Origin: Tindallia sp. MSAO_Bac2
GTDB lineage: Bacteria > Bacillota > Clostridia > Peptostreptococcales > Tindalliaceae
NCBI GenBank assembly: GCA_003838145.1
Contig: QYZZ01000069.1
Span: 1-40,225 of the forward strand
DNA: 40,225 nt
Reading direction: 5' to 3'
In this document: in pieces, positions 8,160 through 16,771 of the stretch
How the letters are laid out: every line of letters starts with the position of its first letter
How positions within the stretch are numbered: position 1 is the stretch's first letter
Notes under the pieces: model-generated
Database searches by the model: none
What the model saw: the letters and a program-made list of their open reading frames with translations, nothing else
What the model was told of the DNA's origin: nothing
Program-made: the position numbers and the translations under genes

Positions 8160-9524
8160 TTACTTGTTTTTATTTAGGTTGTATTTATCCATGTAATCAT
8201 TTTTCTCTTTAGCCAGTACTCCAGCCAGCAAAATCATTGCTATCAGGTTCGGTGCAATCATCAAGCCATTCAAAGTGTCTGCTACTCCCCAGACAACTTC
8301 CAAACCACCTACAGCACCAATAAACAGAAATACCAGGAATAAAATTCGATAAGGAACAATTACCTTTTTGCCAAGAATATATTCCCAACTTTTCTCGCCG
8401 TAGAAGCACCAGGTTAACATGGTGGTGTAAGCAAAGAAAACGATGGAAATAAGGATAATGTAACCTCCCGGTCCTGGAAGCCCTCTATTGAAAGCAGCAG
8501 TTGTAAGGTCGGCACCTGTTTCGCCTGTGCCCAAAGCACCTGTTGTTAATATTACTAAAGCAGTCATTGAACAAACAACAATGGTATCAATAAATACTTC
8601 CCAGATACCCCACATACCCTGACGGCTGGGAGTATTTTTTGCCTGTGCATGAACTATGGATGCTCCGCCAAGTCCGGCTTCGTTGGAGAACACGCCACGG
8701 GCAATACCGAAACGAATGGTACTGGCTACTGCGACACCAGCGCCACCAGCACCTGCAGCGTAAGGATTAAATGCATAGTAGAATATATCTCTTAATGCGG
8801 CAGGAATTTCTGCAACATTTAAAACCAGAATAATAACAGAACCCACAATATAAATAACAGCCATTGTAGGGACAATTTTTTCAGCTGTTAGTGCAATCCG
8901 TTCGATACCGCCTAGTGTAACAAGGCCTACCAGAATAACGATAACAAGCCCGCTGACCCATGGAGCAATGCCAAACTCGACCATTGCAGTTGCAACTGTA
9001 TTGGACTGGACCATATTACCAATACCAAGGGCTGCTAAACCTGCAAAGATAGCATATAGAACAGCCAGCCATTTCCAGCCGGAGCCCAAACCGTTTTCAA
9101 TATACTGCATAACTCCTCCGGAATAGGTACCATCCGGATTAGTGTTACGGAATTTAACACCAAGAGATGCCTCGCCAAACTTAGTTGCCATTCCTACGAG
9201 AGCTGAAAGCCACATCCAGAAGACAGCTCCCGGCCCACCTAAATAAATGGCTGTTGCAACCCCTGCAATGTTACCGACACCGATGGTTGCAGCCATGGCT
9301 GAACTAACTGACTGGAAAGAAGTAATGGCTCCGCCTTCTTCTTCATCTTTTTCTTTTCGGAACATTCCGCCAAAAGTATGTTTCCAGGCATGACCTAAGT
9401 GAGTAAATTGAAAGAATCCTAAACGAATTGTTAAATAAAGACCAGTTCCGACAAGAAGAATGAGGAAGGGAGGTCCCCATACTATACCACCGATAAAATC
9501 ACTAAATTGAATTAATGAATCCAC
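8160..9524 (-). CDS. Alanine/glycine:cation symporter (AGCS family)
   Basis: This 454-aa polytopic membrane protein imports alanine, glycine or a related neutral amino acid with Na+ (or H+). Family motifs include the opening hydrophobic segment with VWGPPFLILLVGTGLY, a long SSAMAATIGVGNIAGVATA loop-helix and the FSNEAGLGGASIVHA motif. TWCFYGEKSWEYILG lies near the C-terminus. About 10-11 hydrophobic spans are apparent. The start is GTG at 9524, preceded by AAAAGGAGG. A promoter lies about 160 bases upstream, leaving a long structured leader. Substrate choice between Ala and Gly cannot be read from the sequence. Confidence 0.93.
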   Translation of the reverse strand: MDSLIQFSDFIGGIVWGPPFLILLVGTGLYLTIRLGFFQFTHLGHAWKHTFGGMFRKEKDEEEGGAITSFQSVSSAMAATIGVGNIAGVATAIYLGGPGAVFWMWLSALVGMATKFGEASLGVKFRNTNPDGTYSGGVMQYIENGLGSGWKWLAVLYAIFAGLAALGIGNMVQSNTVATAMVEFGIAPWVSGLVIVILVGLVTLGGIERIALTAEKIVPTMAVIYIVGSVIILVLNVAEIPAALRDIFYYAFNPYAAGAGGAGVAVASTIRFGIARGVFSNEAGLGGASIVHAQAKNTPSRQGMWGIWEVFIDTIVVCSMTALVILTTGALGTGETGADLTTAAFNRGLPGPGGYIILISIVFFAYTTMLTWCFYGEKSWEYILGKKVIVPYRILFLVFLFIGAVGGLEVVWGVADTLNGLMIAPNLIAMILLAGVLAKEKNDYMDKYNLNKNK

Positions 9525-9685
9525 TTGATAACCTCCTTTTTAAAAATGTTTAAATACTCTTTACAATAAGACCGGGTATTGCGGAGTTCAGTGAATTTTG
9601 ATAAGCATCACCTCGCTGGTAAGTAAGTTTTTGAATTGCCTTAATTCTTAATTTCAGAAGACTCAGCATAAGTCTTCACACATAC

Positions 9686-9713
9686 ATCATACCAAATACC
9701 CAAAATTTTTCAA
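9686..9713 (-). promoter_or_regulatory. Promoter of the AGCS symporter
   Basis: On the minus strand, TTGAAA (9713-9708) and TATGAT (9691-9686) are separated by 16 bases. This places the transcript start about 155 bases before the GTG codon. Confidence 0.65.
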
Positions 9714-9772
9714 GAGTACAAAAAAAATTTGAAGAAAATCACAATATGCAAGGATAAATGTCCTTGGGATTA

Positions 9773-9801
9773 TTGAATTATATCCCGATGTATGAGATAA
9801 T
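9773..9801 (+). promoter_or_regulatory. Candidate promoter of the signal-peptidase gene
   Basis: TTGAAT (9773-9778) and GATAAT (9796-9801) are separated by 17 bases, about 60 bases before the ATG. Confidence 0.5.
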
Positions 9802-9862
9802 AATCATAAGAAGGATTCTGAAATTTCCAACTAATGATAGTGTTCGGAAAGGAGGAATCAAT

Positions 9863-10399
9863 ATGAATTCAATTTCCGGAAGCACTATATTAAAAAAACG
9901 TAATTTTAATGATCTTTGGTGGTTATATGTAATTGTATTATTGATGCTCCTGTCCACGCTAATTAGTTTTTTGTCCAGTACATCTATGGATCAGGATGTG
10001 CCACCCGGACTTTTTGGGTACCGATTTTTCAGAGTATCGGGGGTAAGTATGGAACCAACAATTGTTAACGGCTCTATACTGATTGTAAAGCAAACTGCTC
10101 CGGATATGATACAAAAAAATGATATTATTACTTATCTTTGTTATCGAGGGCAAAAAGCCTGTACAACTCATCGGGTGATTGATATCGAAAGGCTGGATAA
10201 TGATAGACGGCAGTTCATCACTCGAGGAGACGGTAATTCTGTCAAAGACCCGGTTCCAATTCCTCAGGACCAGGTTGTCGGGGTAGTAAAGCAAGCATTC
10301 ACTGCTAACGATATTTCCTCAGGCTTTAAATGGATTGGATTGCTGGCAATATCCCTTTTGATTATATTTATTTATGGTCGAAAATTTATTTACAGATGA
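9863..10399 (+). CDS. Signal peptidase I, SipW/ER type
   Basis: This 178-aa membrane protease removes signal peptides outside the membrane. It has one N-terminal span (about residues 19-40), the catalytic Ser62 in SGVSMEPTI and a His103 in TTHRVID where usual bacterial enzymes have Lys. RGDGNSVKDPVPI holds the Asp region, and a second span lies near the C-terminus (about 157-172). Ser plus His is the hallmark of the archaeal/ER/SipW group. An in-frame ATG at 9758 exists, but AAAGGAGGAA lies just before the ATG at 9863. In Bacillus, SipW processes TasA-type matrix proteins, and in clostridia such enzymes often lie beside their substrates; no such partner is visible here, so its clients are unknown. 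Confidence 0.9.
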   Translation: MNSISGSTILKKRNFNDLWWLYVIVLLMLLSTLISFLSSTSMDQDVPPGLFGYRFFRVSGVSMEPTIVNGSILIVKQTAPDMIQKNDIITYLCYRGQKACTTHRVIDIERLDNDRRQFITRGDGNSVKDPVPIPQDQVVGVVKQAFTANDISSGFKWIGLLAISLLIIFIYGRKFIYR

Positions 10400-10422
10400 A
10401 AAATTAAGATGATACTATTCAT

Positions 10423-10445
10423 AAAACCGTCCTGTGGCGGTTTTT
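10423..10445 (+). terminator. Terminator after the signal-peptidase gene
   Basis: AAAACCG and CGGTTTTT form a short stem around a TCCTGTGG loop region and end in a T run, 23 bases after the stop codon. Confidence 0.75.
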
Positions 10446-10477
10446 CTTATTAAAAAAGTATAACTGCGCTCTCTTCG

Positions 10478-10506
10478 TTGCGGTTACTCTCTGTGTGTGG
10501 TACAAT
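10478..10506 (+). promoter_or_regulatory. Promoter of the PAS-GGDEF-EAL gene
   Basis: TTGCGG (10478-10483) and TACAAT (10501-10506) are separated by 17 bases, about 50 bases before the start codon. Confidence 0.6.
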
Positions 10507-10558
10507 TTTATGCATATATTTAAATATACTTGAATGAAACGCACGAGGAGCGATCAAT

Positions 10559-13012
10559 ATGCCTGTAACCCGGAAATATCCCCAGTTTAATCATGAATTG
10601 CATGGGCCGGCAGTGTTTTTTGTCAGAGCAGTAGGAGAAAAATGTTGTTTTCTTTATGCTTCGGATAATATAGAACAATTCGGTTATCGTGCAGCTGATA
10701 TAATTAATGATCATCTGGATTTTAATACATTAATACACCCTGAGGATACAGAGCATGTCAAATCAGAAATTGGCAAGAAAACTCGGACTTGCGATAATGA
10801 ATATAGTTTGGAATATCGTTTAATAACGTCCAAAGGGGAGATACGCTACATTATGGAGTATGGCAATATTATCTACTTGAATGGTAGACCCAGCCATATG
10901 GAAGGTTATTTGTTGGATAGTACTCGTTATAAAAATCTTGAAGAAATAGCAAGTGAGTGGGAAAAGGGCTTTAAAGAACTGATTGGAAACAGCTTAGCTG
11001 GTATTTATATAATTCAGGATGAGAAGTATGTCTACGTTAATGAGCGATTTGCCAGTATTTTTGGCTATACTGCTGATCAGCTGATAAATGAGCCGGCGGA
11101 AAAAATAGCTGCACCCAATGAACGAAAAAAAATAATCGACAATTTAAGGAAAAGGTTGAATGGAGAAATAATAAGCCCTTATATCATAAGTGGCTTACAT
11201 AAAAATGGATACCAATTGGAAGTCCAAGTGATGGCCAGCTTGATATCTTATCAGGGTCAGCGGGCAGTCATTGGAACAGTGGTAGATTTGATGGGATCTG
11301 AAGAAGTGTTTCACCGTCTGAGAATGTCAGAAGCAATTCTGGAAAATACGATAGAAGGCGTTGCAGTAACTGATGTGGCTGGGAATATACAATGGGTTAA
11401 TCCCGCCTTTACTGAAATAACCGGATACACACCTGAAGAAGTGATTGGGAAAAACCCGAGAATCCTAAAATCTGACCGACATACCCGTGAATTTTATAGA
11501 AATATGTGGAAAAGTATCCAGCACGAGGGTTATTGGAGTGGGAAAATATGGAACCGTAGAAAAAACGGCCAGGTATATCCGGAACTCCTGACTATTACGG
11601 CTATTCGTAATCAGGAAGAAAAAACAGAACAGTATGTTTCGATATTCAACGATTTAACCGAACGGGTCAGGACGGAAGAAAAACTGGAACATCAAAAGTA
11701 TCACGATGTGTTGACTGGGCTGCCAAATCGTTTTTTGCTGATTGACAGGATGGAGGTCTCCATGTCCAGGGCACAATCGCAAAACACGTCATTTGCGTTA
11801 TTTTTTCTTGACATTGATCGATTCAGAAGAGTAAATGATACTCTGGGCCATCTGGCAGGAGACCAGGTTATAGAAGCCTTTGCCAAAAGACTTCTTGAAG
11901 TAATGAGAGAAGAAGATACTATCTCGAGATTAGTTGGAGACGAGTTTGCTATACTGATTAACCCGATTAACAATGTGAATACAGCTGTTATCATTGCGGA
12001 AAAAATTCTTAAGTCTATGGAAAAACCATTTTATATTGATTCGCAGGAAGTTCACATGACTGCGAGTATTGGTATTGGTTTTTACCCGGGAGATGGGGAG
12101 AATCCTGAACAAATGATCAAGCATGCGGAAATGGCTATGTTTCAGGCAAAAAAATTTGGGAAAAACAGGTATCGATTGTACTCCGAGGATATGCATAAAG
12201 AAACACTGGTGCGTTTAGAGATGGAAAACGATATTCGAAAAGGTTTGGAACGACAGGAATTTGAAATGTATTACCAGCCCCAAGTTGAAATATCAACTGG
12301 CGAAATACGCGGAGCAGAAAGTTTAATGAGATGGAAACATATGCAGAAAGGACAGATATCACCAGCCACTTTTATACCAGCTGCCGAAGAAAGTGGATTA
12401 ATGATTCCATTGGGGATATATACCATGAAACGGGTCTTTGAGCAAAGTAAAAAATGGAAAGATGAAGGGTTTGATCAAACTCTGGTCTCCTTTAATCTCT
12501 CGCCTACCCAGTTTCAGCAATTAGATCTTTATGATCAGATTAAATGGATATTATCAGAAACAGGAGCAGATCCGGAGCTGCTGGAGCTTGAAGTTACAGA
12601 GAATACGGCTATGGTAGACATAGAATATGCTGTCAGGAGCTTGAATCGAATTAAAGAGCTTGGTATAAAAGTCGCTATGGATGATTTTGGAACTGGCTAT
12701 TCATCACTGGCATTACTGAGCAGACTTCCTGTAGATAAGTTGAAGATTGATCGATCCTTTGTCAGTGGCATCGAAAAAAGTTCTGATAAGCAAACAATTG
12801 TAGCGGCAATGGTTGGAATGAGCCAGCAATTAGGCATTGATGTTGTGGCAGAAGGAGTAGAAGAAATAGCAGAAAAAGATTTTTTGCTTGAAATAGGGTG
12901 TAACATGATCCAGGGGTATTATTATAGTCCGCCTGTGCCTGTTGATCGTTTCGAAAGTTTGATGAAACGTAAAGTATTTTATTTTGGGGACGATAAATCG
13001 TGTTTGAAATAG
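10559..13012 (+). CDS. PAS-PAS-PAS-GGDEF-EAL protein, c-di-GMP metabolism
   Basis: This 817-aa soluble multidomain protein has three PAS-type sensor domains (about residues 15-125, 135-255 and 258-375). A GGDEF domain (about 380-540) and an EAL domain (about 560-805) follow. The GGDEF motif reads VGDEF (459-463), losing the first Gly, so cyclase activity is doubtful and the domain may only bind GTP. The EAL domain keeps Glu587 (motif ESL), DDFGTGYSSL, KIDRSFV and VAEGVE. Net phosphodiesterase activity on c-di-GMP is therefore the likelier output. No membrane segment is seen, so the PAS domains probably sense a cytoplasmic cue. AGGAG lies 8 bases before the ATG. The CcpA-like regulator starts 13 bases after the stop. 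Confidence 0.93.
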   Translation: MPVTRKYPQFNHELHGPAVFFVRAVGEKCCFLYASDNIEQFGYRAADIINDHLDFNTLIHPEDTEHVKSEIGKKTRTCDNEYSLEYRLITSKGEIRYIMEYGNIIYLNGRPSHMEGYLLDSTRYKNLEEIASEWEKGFKELIGNSLAGIYIIQDEKYVYVNERFASIFGYTADQLINEPAEKIAAPNERKKIIDNLRKRLNGEIISPYIISGLHKNGYQLEVQVMASLISYQGQRAVIGTVVDLMGSEEVFHRLRMSEAILENTIEGVAVTDVAGNIQWVNPAFTEITGYTPEEVIGKNPRILKSDRHTREFYRNMWKSIQHEGYWSGKIWNRRKNGQVYPELLTITAIRNQEEKTEQYVSIFNDLTERVRTEEKLEHQKYHDVLTGLPNRFLLIDRMEVSMSRAQSQNTSFALFFLDIDRFRRVNDTLGHLAGDQVIEAFAKRLLEVMREEDTISRLVGDEFAILINPINNVNTAVIIAEKILKSMEKPFYIDSQEVHMTASIGIGFYPGDGENPEQMIKHAEMAMFQAKKFGKNRYRLYSEDMHKETLVRLEMENDIRKGLERQEFEMYYQPQVEISTGEIRGAESLMRWKHMQKGQISPATFIPAAEESGLMIPLGIYTMKRVFEQSKKWKDEGFDQTLVSFNLSPTQFQQLDLYDQIKWILSETGADPELLELEVTENTAMVDIEYAVRSLNRIKELGIKVAMDDFGTGYSSLALLSRLPVDKLKIDRSFVSGIEKSSDKQTIVAAMVGMSQQLGIDVVAEGVEEIAEKDFLLEIGCNMIQGYYYSPPVPVDRFESLMKRKVFYFGDDKSCLK

Positions 13013-13025
13013 AGGGGAGAATGAA

Positions 13026-14015
13026 ATGAAATTTAATATTAAGGATGTCGCTCAAAAAGCCGGGGTCTCCATTTCTACAGTATCAAGGGTGGTAAACAAT
13101 AGCAAACCTGTTAAACCAAAAACAAGGGATAAAGTATTGGATGCTATAGAAGAACTGGGTTATAGGCCTAATGCTATAGCCAGGAGTTTGAAAATTAAAC
13201 ACACAAAATCGATAGGTATTATGACTCCGGATATTGCCAATCAGTTTTACCCGGAAGTCGTTAGAGGTATCGAAGATGTAGCAAATATGTATGAATATAC
13301 GATTTTTTTATGCAATACTGATTTAAATGAGGAAAAAGAGCTTCAATACTTTGCTGAACTTGAAGAGAAGCAAATTGATGGAATGATCTTTATGGGAAAT
13401 CACGTTTCGGACGAATTGCATAACGAAATGAAGAGTGCTGGCATTCCTGTCGTATTGATTGGAGGAAGAGCGGAAGACATCCCTTCGGTAACTATTGATA
13501 ATGAAAAAGCAGCACAGGAAGCTGTCGAATTCTTGCTCAAGCGTGGACACAGTCGCATAGGTGTCATTACTGGAAAGATGAAAGATCCAATGATGGGACA
13601 AGCGCGACTAAAAGGATATCGGAACGCTCTTGAAGCTAATAAAATTCCTGTAGAGGAAGAATTAATTGTTGAAGGTGGCTATAGGTATAAAAGTGGATAT
13701 GAAGGTGCTAAAAAACTGATGCTGCTGAATGAACCACCGTCGGCAATTTTTGTCTGCAGTGATGAAATGGCCATTGGGGCCAGCCGTGCCATACTTGAAG
13801 ATGGTTTTCGCATCCCACAGGATGTAGCAATTATGGGATTTGATAATGTGGATATTTCCGGGAAAGTTTACCCTTCTCTATCAACTATTGGCCAGCCGAT
13901 GTACGAAATGGGAGCTATTGCAATGCGGCTGATTACTAAAATTCTCCACCAAGAAAGCATAGGTGCTTCAGACGTTGTTTTGGATTATGAAGTAATTGAG
14001 AGAGAAAGCACTTAA
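13026..14015 (+). CDS. LacI/GalR-family regulator, CcpA-like
   Basis: This 329-aa regulator has an N-terminal DNA-binding helix-turn-helix (IKDVAQKAGVSISTVSRV, residues about 3-20) and a hinge with RPNAIARSL. A periplasmic-binding-like core follows, with PDIANQFYPEVVRGIED and MGFDNVDISGKVYPSLSTI. The C-terminal segment QPMYEMGAIAMRLITK closely resembles that of CcpA, the carbon catabolite regulator that responds to HPr-Ser-P. I infer a CcpA-type global regulator or a close paralogue, because no sugar-utilisation genes are adjacent. GAGGGGAG lies just before the ATG, and the 13-base gap after the GGDEF-EAL gene suggests co-transcription. No cre-like operator was identified. Confidence 0.88.
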   Translation: MKFNIKDVAQKAGVSISTVSRVVNNSKPVKPKTRDKVLDAIEELGYRPNAIARSLKIKHTKSIGIMTPDIANQFYPEVVRGIEDVANMYEYTIFLCNTDLNEEKELQYFAELEEKQIDGMIFMGNHVSDELHNEMKSAGIPVVLIGGRAEDIPSVTIDNEKAAQEAVEFLLKRGHSRIGVITGKMKDPMMGQARLKGYRNALEANKIPVEEELIVEGGYRYKSGYEGAKKLMLLNEPPSAIFVCSDEMAIGASRAILEDGFRIPQDVAIMGFDNVDISGKVYPSLSTIGQPMYEMGAIAMRLITKILHQESIGASDVVLDYEVIEREST

Positions 14016-14041
14016 AAACGAGCAAAGATGTGACAAAGAAC

Positions 14042-14077
14042 AACAGCTCTCTTCTGCAGTAGCAGAGGAGGGCTGTT
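14042..14077 (+). terminator. Strong hairpin after the CcpA-like gene
   Basis: A 16-base arm (14042-14057) pairs with 14062-14077 around an AGTA loop, with mostly perfect pairing and one or two G-T pairs. Only ACCATTTT follows rather than a clean T run, so it is a weak terminator or an mRNA-stabilising stem. Confidence 0.6.
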
Positions 14078-14177
14078 ACCATTTTGAGAATTAATGTGTA
14101 TTTGCAATACTTACAATCACATGATAGTCTTTAGTGAGTAGATACAAATTGAAAATAAAAAAGGTGGTATTTATTTC

Positions 14178-15674
14178 ATGTCTGCAATAGCAGGAATGAT
14201 GGGAAAAAAAACAGTTGAAAATAACGACGTATCAGGATTGTTAAGTAAAATGAAGCACAGAGGTCCTGAGAAAGAAAGAGTTTTTTCAAAAAAAAATGTA
14301 TGTATAGGTCATCGGAGTTTAACAGATTTAGAACTGCAGAAAAGAAAAGAAGCGTTTGGAAATCATGATGGAAGCATCTATGTCGTTTGTGATGGAGAGA
14401 TGGGTCAGATGTGTCCAGAGAAGAAAAGGTCATTACTGGATCTTTACGAACAAAGTGGAACTGATTTTGTTAAAGGCTTACAAGGGCCATTTGCCTTCTT
14501 GCTGGCTGATTATAGACAAGAAGAACCGGTTCTGGTTGCTGCAAGAGATTATTTGGGTGCTAAACCATTATATTATGTTGAGGAAAAAAATAAGCTCTAT
14601 TTTTCCTCTGAAATGAAATCGTTAATCAGCCTGGATAAAGAAGTTCATGTATTTCCGCCTGGACACTACTTTCATTCCGAAGAAGGCTTTGTGGAATTTG
14701 ATGAAGTTGAGACCAGCTCACAAAAAATAAATGGTCATAATGAAAACATTAATAGAGTGGAAAAAAGAATAAGAGGGTATCTGACTGAATCTGTTAAGAC
14801 TTCTCTGGATGGTCCTAAAGAAGTTGGACTGATGTTGAGTGGTGGACTGGACAGCAGTTTAGTGGCTGGAATAGTTAAAGAAATCAGTCCGGTTAAAAGA
14901 AAATCTTTTTGCGTTGGATCTCCGGGATCGCAGGATATTTTAGCAGCAAGAGAAGTTGCTGAGGCGCTCGATACCGAACACTTTGAGTACGAATACACCC
15001 TTGGAGAAATGATAGAAGCATTACCGAAGGTAATATACTTTCTGGAATCCTTTGAACCATCCTTGGTGCGAAGCGCTGTACCAAACTATTTTGCTTTTAA
15101 GATGGCTTCGGAACATGTAGATTTAGTTCTTTCCGGCGAAGGAGCAGATGAGTTGTTCAGTGGATATGATTATCTGAAAGACATAATGGATCCCCAGCAA
15201 TTAGACGAAGAGTTAATAAGAGTTATAAATAGCCTGCATCACATCGGACTCCAGCGGGGAGATCGTATGAGCGCAGCCCACGGTATCGAAGTCCGCACTC
15301 CTTTTTTGGATAGGGAACTGATGGAGTACGCATTGAGAATTCCTGTAAAATGGAAGCTGAAGCAGGGTAAAGAAGCTGTGATAGAAAAATGGATATTAAG
15401 GAAAGCATTTGATGGTAAAAGTCAGGTGCCTTCAGATATCATTTGGAGAGATAAGCAGGAATTTTCTGAAGGTAGTGGTGCGAAAGACTGTATCCGCGAT
15501 TTTATGGCGGGTAGTGTGAGTGATGAAGAATTTACAGAAAAACAGCAACGTATTATGGAAAAAGATGATATTGACATAAGATCCAAAGAAGAACTTTACT
15601 ACTATGAGATTTTTAAAAAATTCTATGTAGACCCAAGACTTGCCAGGCAGGTTGGGAGATGGGAAACTATTTAG
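14178..15674 (+). CDS. Asparagine-synthetase (AsnB) homologue lacking glutaminase catalytic residues
   Basis: The C-terminal half (about 200-498) is a complete asparagine-synthetase domain: PP-loop SGGLDSS (221-227), SGEGADELFSGYDY and GIEVRTPFLDREL. It should adenylate a carboxylate such as aspartate and transfer ammonia. The N-terminal half has the class II glutaminase fold but not its chemistry. The family starts MC, with Cys as the nucleophile; this protein starts MSAIAG. The NGEIYN motif is DGEMGQ (72-77), and the SDTE motif that binds glutamine is EKKR (81-84). I infer a synthetase that uses free ammonia, or another amine or acid. The start is firm: AAGGTGG lies 10 bases before the ATG and there is no better upstream start. 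It is monocistronic. Confidence 0.85.
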   Translation: MSAIAGMMGKKTVENNDVSGLLSKMKHRGPEKERVFSKKNVCIGHRSLTDLELQKRKEAFGNHDGSIYVVCDGEMGQMCPEKKRSLLDLYEQSGTDFVKGLQGPFAFLLADYRQEEPVLVAARDYLGAKPLYYVEEKNKLYFSSEMKSLISLDKEVHVFPPGHYFHSEEGFVEFDEVETSSQKINGHNENINRVEKRIRGYLTESVKTSLDGPKEVGLMLSGGLDSSLVAGIVKEISPVKRKSFCVGSPGSQDILAAREVAEALDTEHFEYEYTLGEMIEALPKVIYFLESFEPSLVRSAVPNYFAFKMASEHVDLVLSGEGADELFSGYDYLKDIMDPQQLDEELIRVINSLHHIGLQRGDRMSAAHGIEVRTPFLDRELMEYALRIPVKWKLKQGKEAVIEKWILRKAFDGKSQVPSDIIWRDKQEFSEGSGAKDCIRDFMAGSVSDEEFTEKQQRIMEKDDIDIRSKEELYYYEIFKKFYVDPRLARQVGRWETI

Positions 15675-15721
15675 GAAGGATTAAAAAGCTCATCATTAAA
15701 ACTTAAAATAGTACAATAAAG

Positions 15722-15757
15722 AAAGAGAAACCGTGAAATAAAATCGGTTTCTCTTTT
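15722..15757. terminator. Bidirectional terminator between the asnB homologue and the osmoprotectant operon
   Basis: AAAGAGAAACCG (15722-15733) pairs with CGGTTTCTCTTT (15745-15756), with T runs on both strands. It separates convergent genes. Confidence 0.88.
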
Positions 15758-15777
15758 ATTGAAAAGATTTTTGTTAC

Positions 15778-16737
15778 TTAGATTAAACCAACTGAAGAAA
15801 GGAAGTCTCTGGCAACTGCATCTTCAGTTTCTCCCATTTCATCCACTCTGAAATTCAGCTCAGCCATTGTTTCGTCGTCAATCATGTTGTTAAGCTCGTT
15901 CAACACTTCAAGCTGTGGATACTGTTCAAGAACATCGCTTCGAATCAGAGGTGCTGCAAAATATGGAGGGAAGAAACTAAGATCATCTTCCAGTATTCCC
16001 AGGTTATAAGCAGGAATACGTCCGTCTGTTGCAAAGGCACTGACGACATCCACGTCTTCACTTTGTACTGCTGTATATAGCAGCCCTGGATCCAGGTCTA
16101 CCACATTGCCAAACTCAAAATTGTATGCATCAACTAACCCCGGTAATCCATCCTGCCTTTCGACGAACTCGGTTGTTCCTCCGAAAGTCAGGTCCTGGTC
16201 GTGATCCAATAGATCACTGAAAGTTTCCAGCCCCAGATCATCAATCATTGACTGCCGAAGTGCTAGGGTATAAGTGTTGTTAAAACCAAGAGGCTGCATC
16301 CATTCGAGGTTCCATCTTTCCTGGAACTCCTGTTGAACAATTTCATAAGTTTCTTCAGCTGTCAAAATCTCTGTTTCTTCCAGCATGTTGATGTAGCCGG
16401 TTCCGGTATACTCCGGATAAAGTTGGATATCATTATTTCGAAGTGCTTCGAAAGCAACCATGGTACCGCCGAGTTCCTGAACATTAGCTGTCATATTAGT
16501 GTTTTCTTCGATCAAAACTGAAAAAATATGGGCTAATAGAATTGATTCTGTAAAGTTCTTTGTCCCAATTGTAACTTCTCCTCCTTCGGGACCTTCATCA
16601 ACAGCTTCCTCGACTCCATTTTCCGGTTCATCTGCCGGTGCTTCTTCGGGTGCATCACCACCGCATCCAACAACAAGTAAACTGAGTGTCATTAATATTG
16701 CCAGCAGTACCATAATTTTACTGTGTTTCCATAACAT
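15778..16737 (-). CDS. Osmoprotectant ABC transporter substrate-binding lipoprotein (OpuCC/OsmF-like)
   Basis: This 319-aa exported lipoprotein captures a quaternary-ammonium solute such as glycine betaine, carnitine or choline for the importer. It has a signal peptide ending in the lipobox LVVGC (Cys25). A very acidic Glu/Asp/Pro linker (about 28-52) leads into the binding domain, which opens with VTIGTKNFTESILLAHIFS, the family hallmark, followed by LYPEYTGTG. The mature protein is strongly acidic, consistent with life in salt or at high pH (inference). AAAGGGGG precedes the ATG. It is the last gene of the three-gene operon, 34 bases after the permease. Confidence 0.92.
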   Translation of the reverse strand: MLWKHSKIMVLLAILMTLSLLVVGCGGDAPEEAPADEPENGVEEAVDEGPEGGEVTIGTKNFTESILLAHIFSVLIEENTNMTANVQELGGTMVAFEALRNNDIQLYPEYTGTGYINMLEETEILTAEETYEIVQQEFQERWNLEWMQPLGFNNTYTLALRQSMIDDLGLETFSDLLDHDQDLTFGGTTEFVERQDGLPGLVDAYNFEFGNVVDLDPGLLYTAVQSEDVDVVSAFATDGRIPAYNLGILEDDLSFFPPYFAAPLIRSDVLEQYPQLEVLNELNNMIDDETMAELNFRVDEMGETEDAVARDFLSSVGLI

Positions 16738-16771
16738 AGTTTATAATCCCCCTTTAGATATTTGATTCAAA

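Larger units (their letters stand above)
9525..9862. other. Divergent intergenic region with a long leader of the symporter gene
   Basis: These 338 bases hold the two divergent promoters and, on the minus strand, a leader of about 155 nt before the symporter GTG. The leader carries one clear hairpin near its 5' end: GAAGACT and AGTCTTC at 9657-9677 on the plus strand. I looked for the glycine riboswitch core, an obvious candidate given the symporter, and did not find it. The rest holds no gene I can support. Confidence 0.5.

Noticed and set aside
9525-9691. Glycine riboswitch before the AGCS symporter
   Set aside because: The conserved aptamer blocks are not present on the minus strand.
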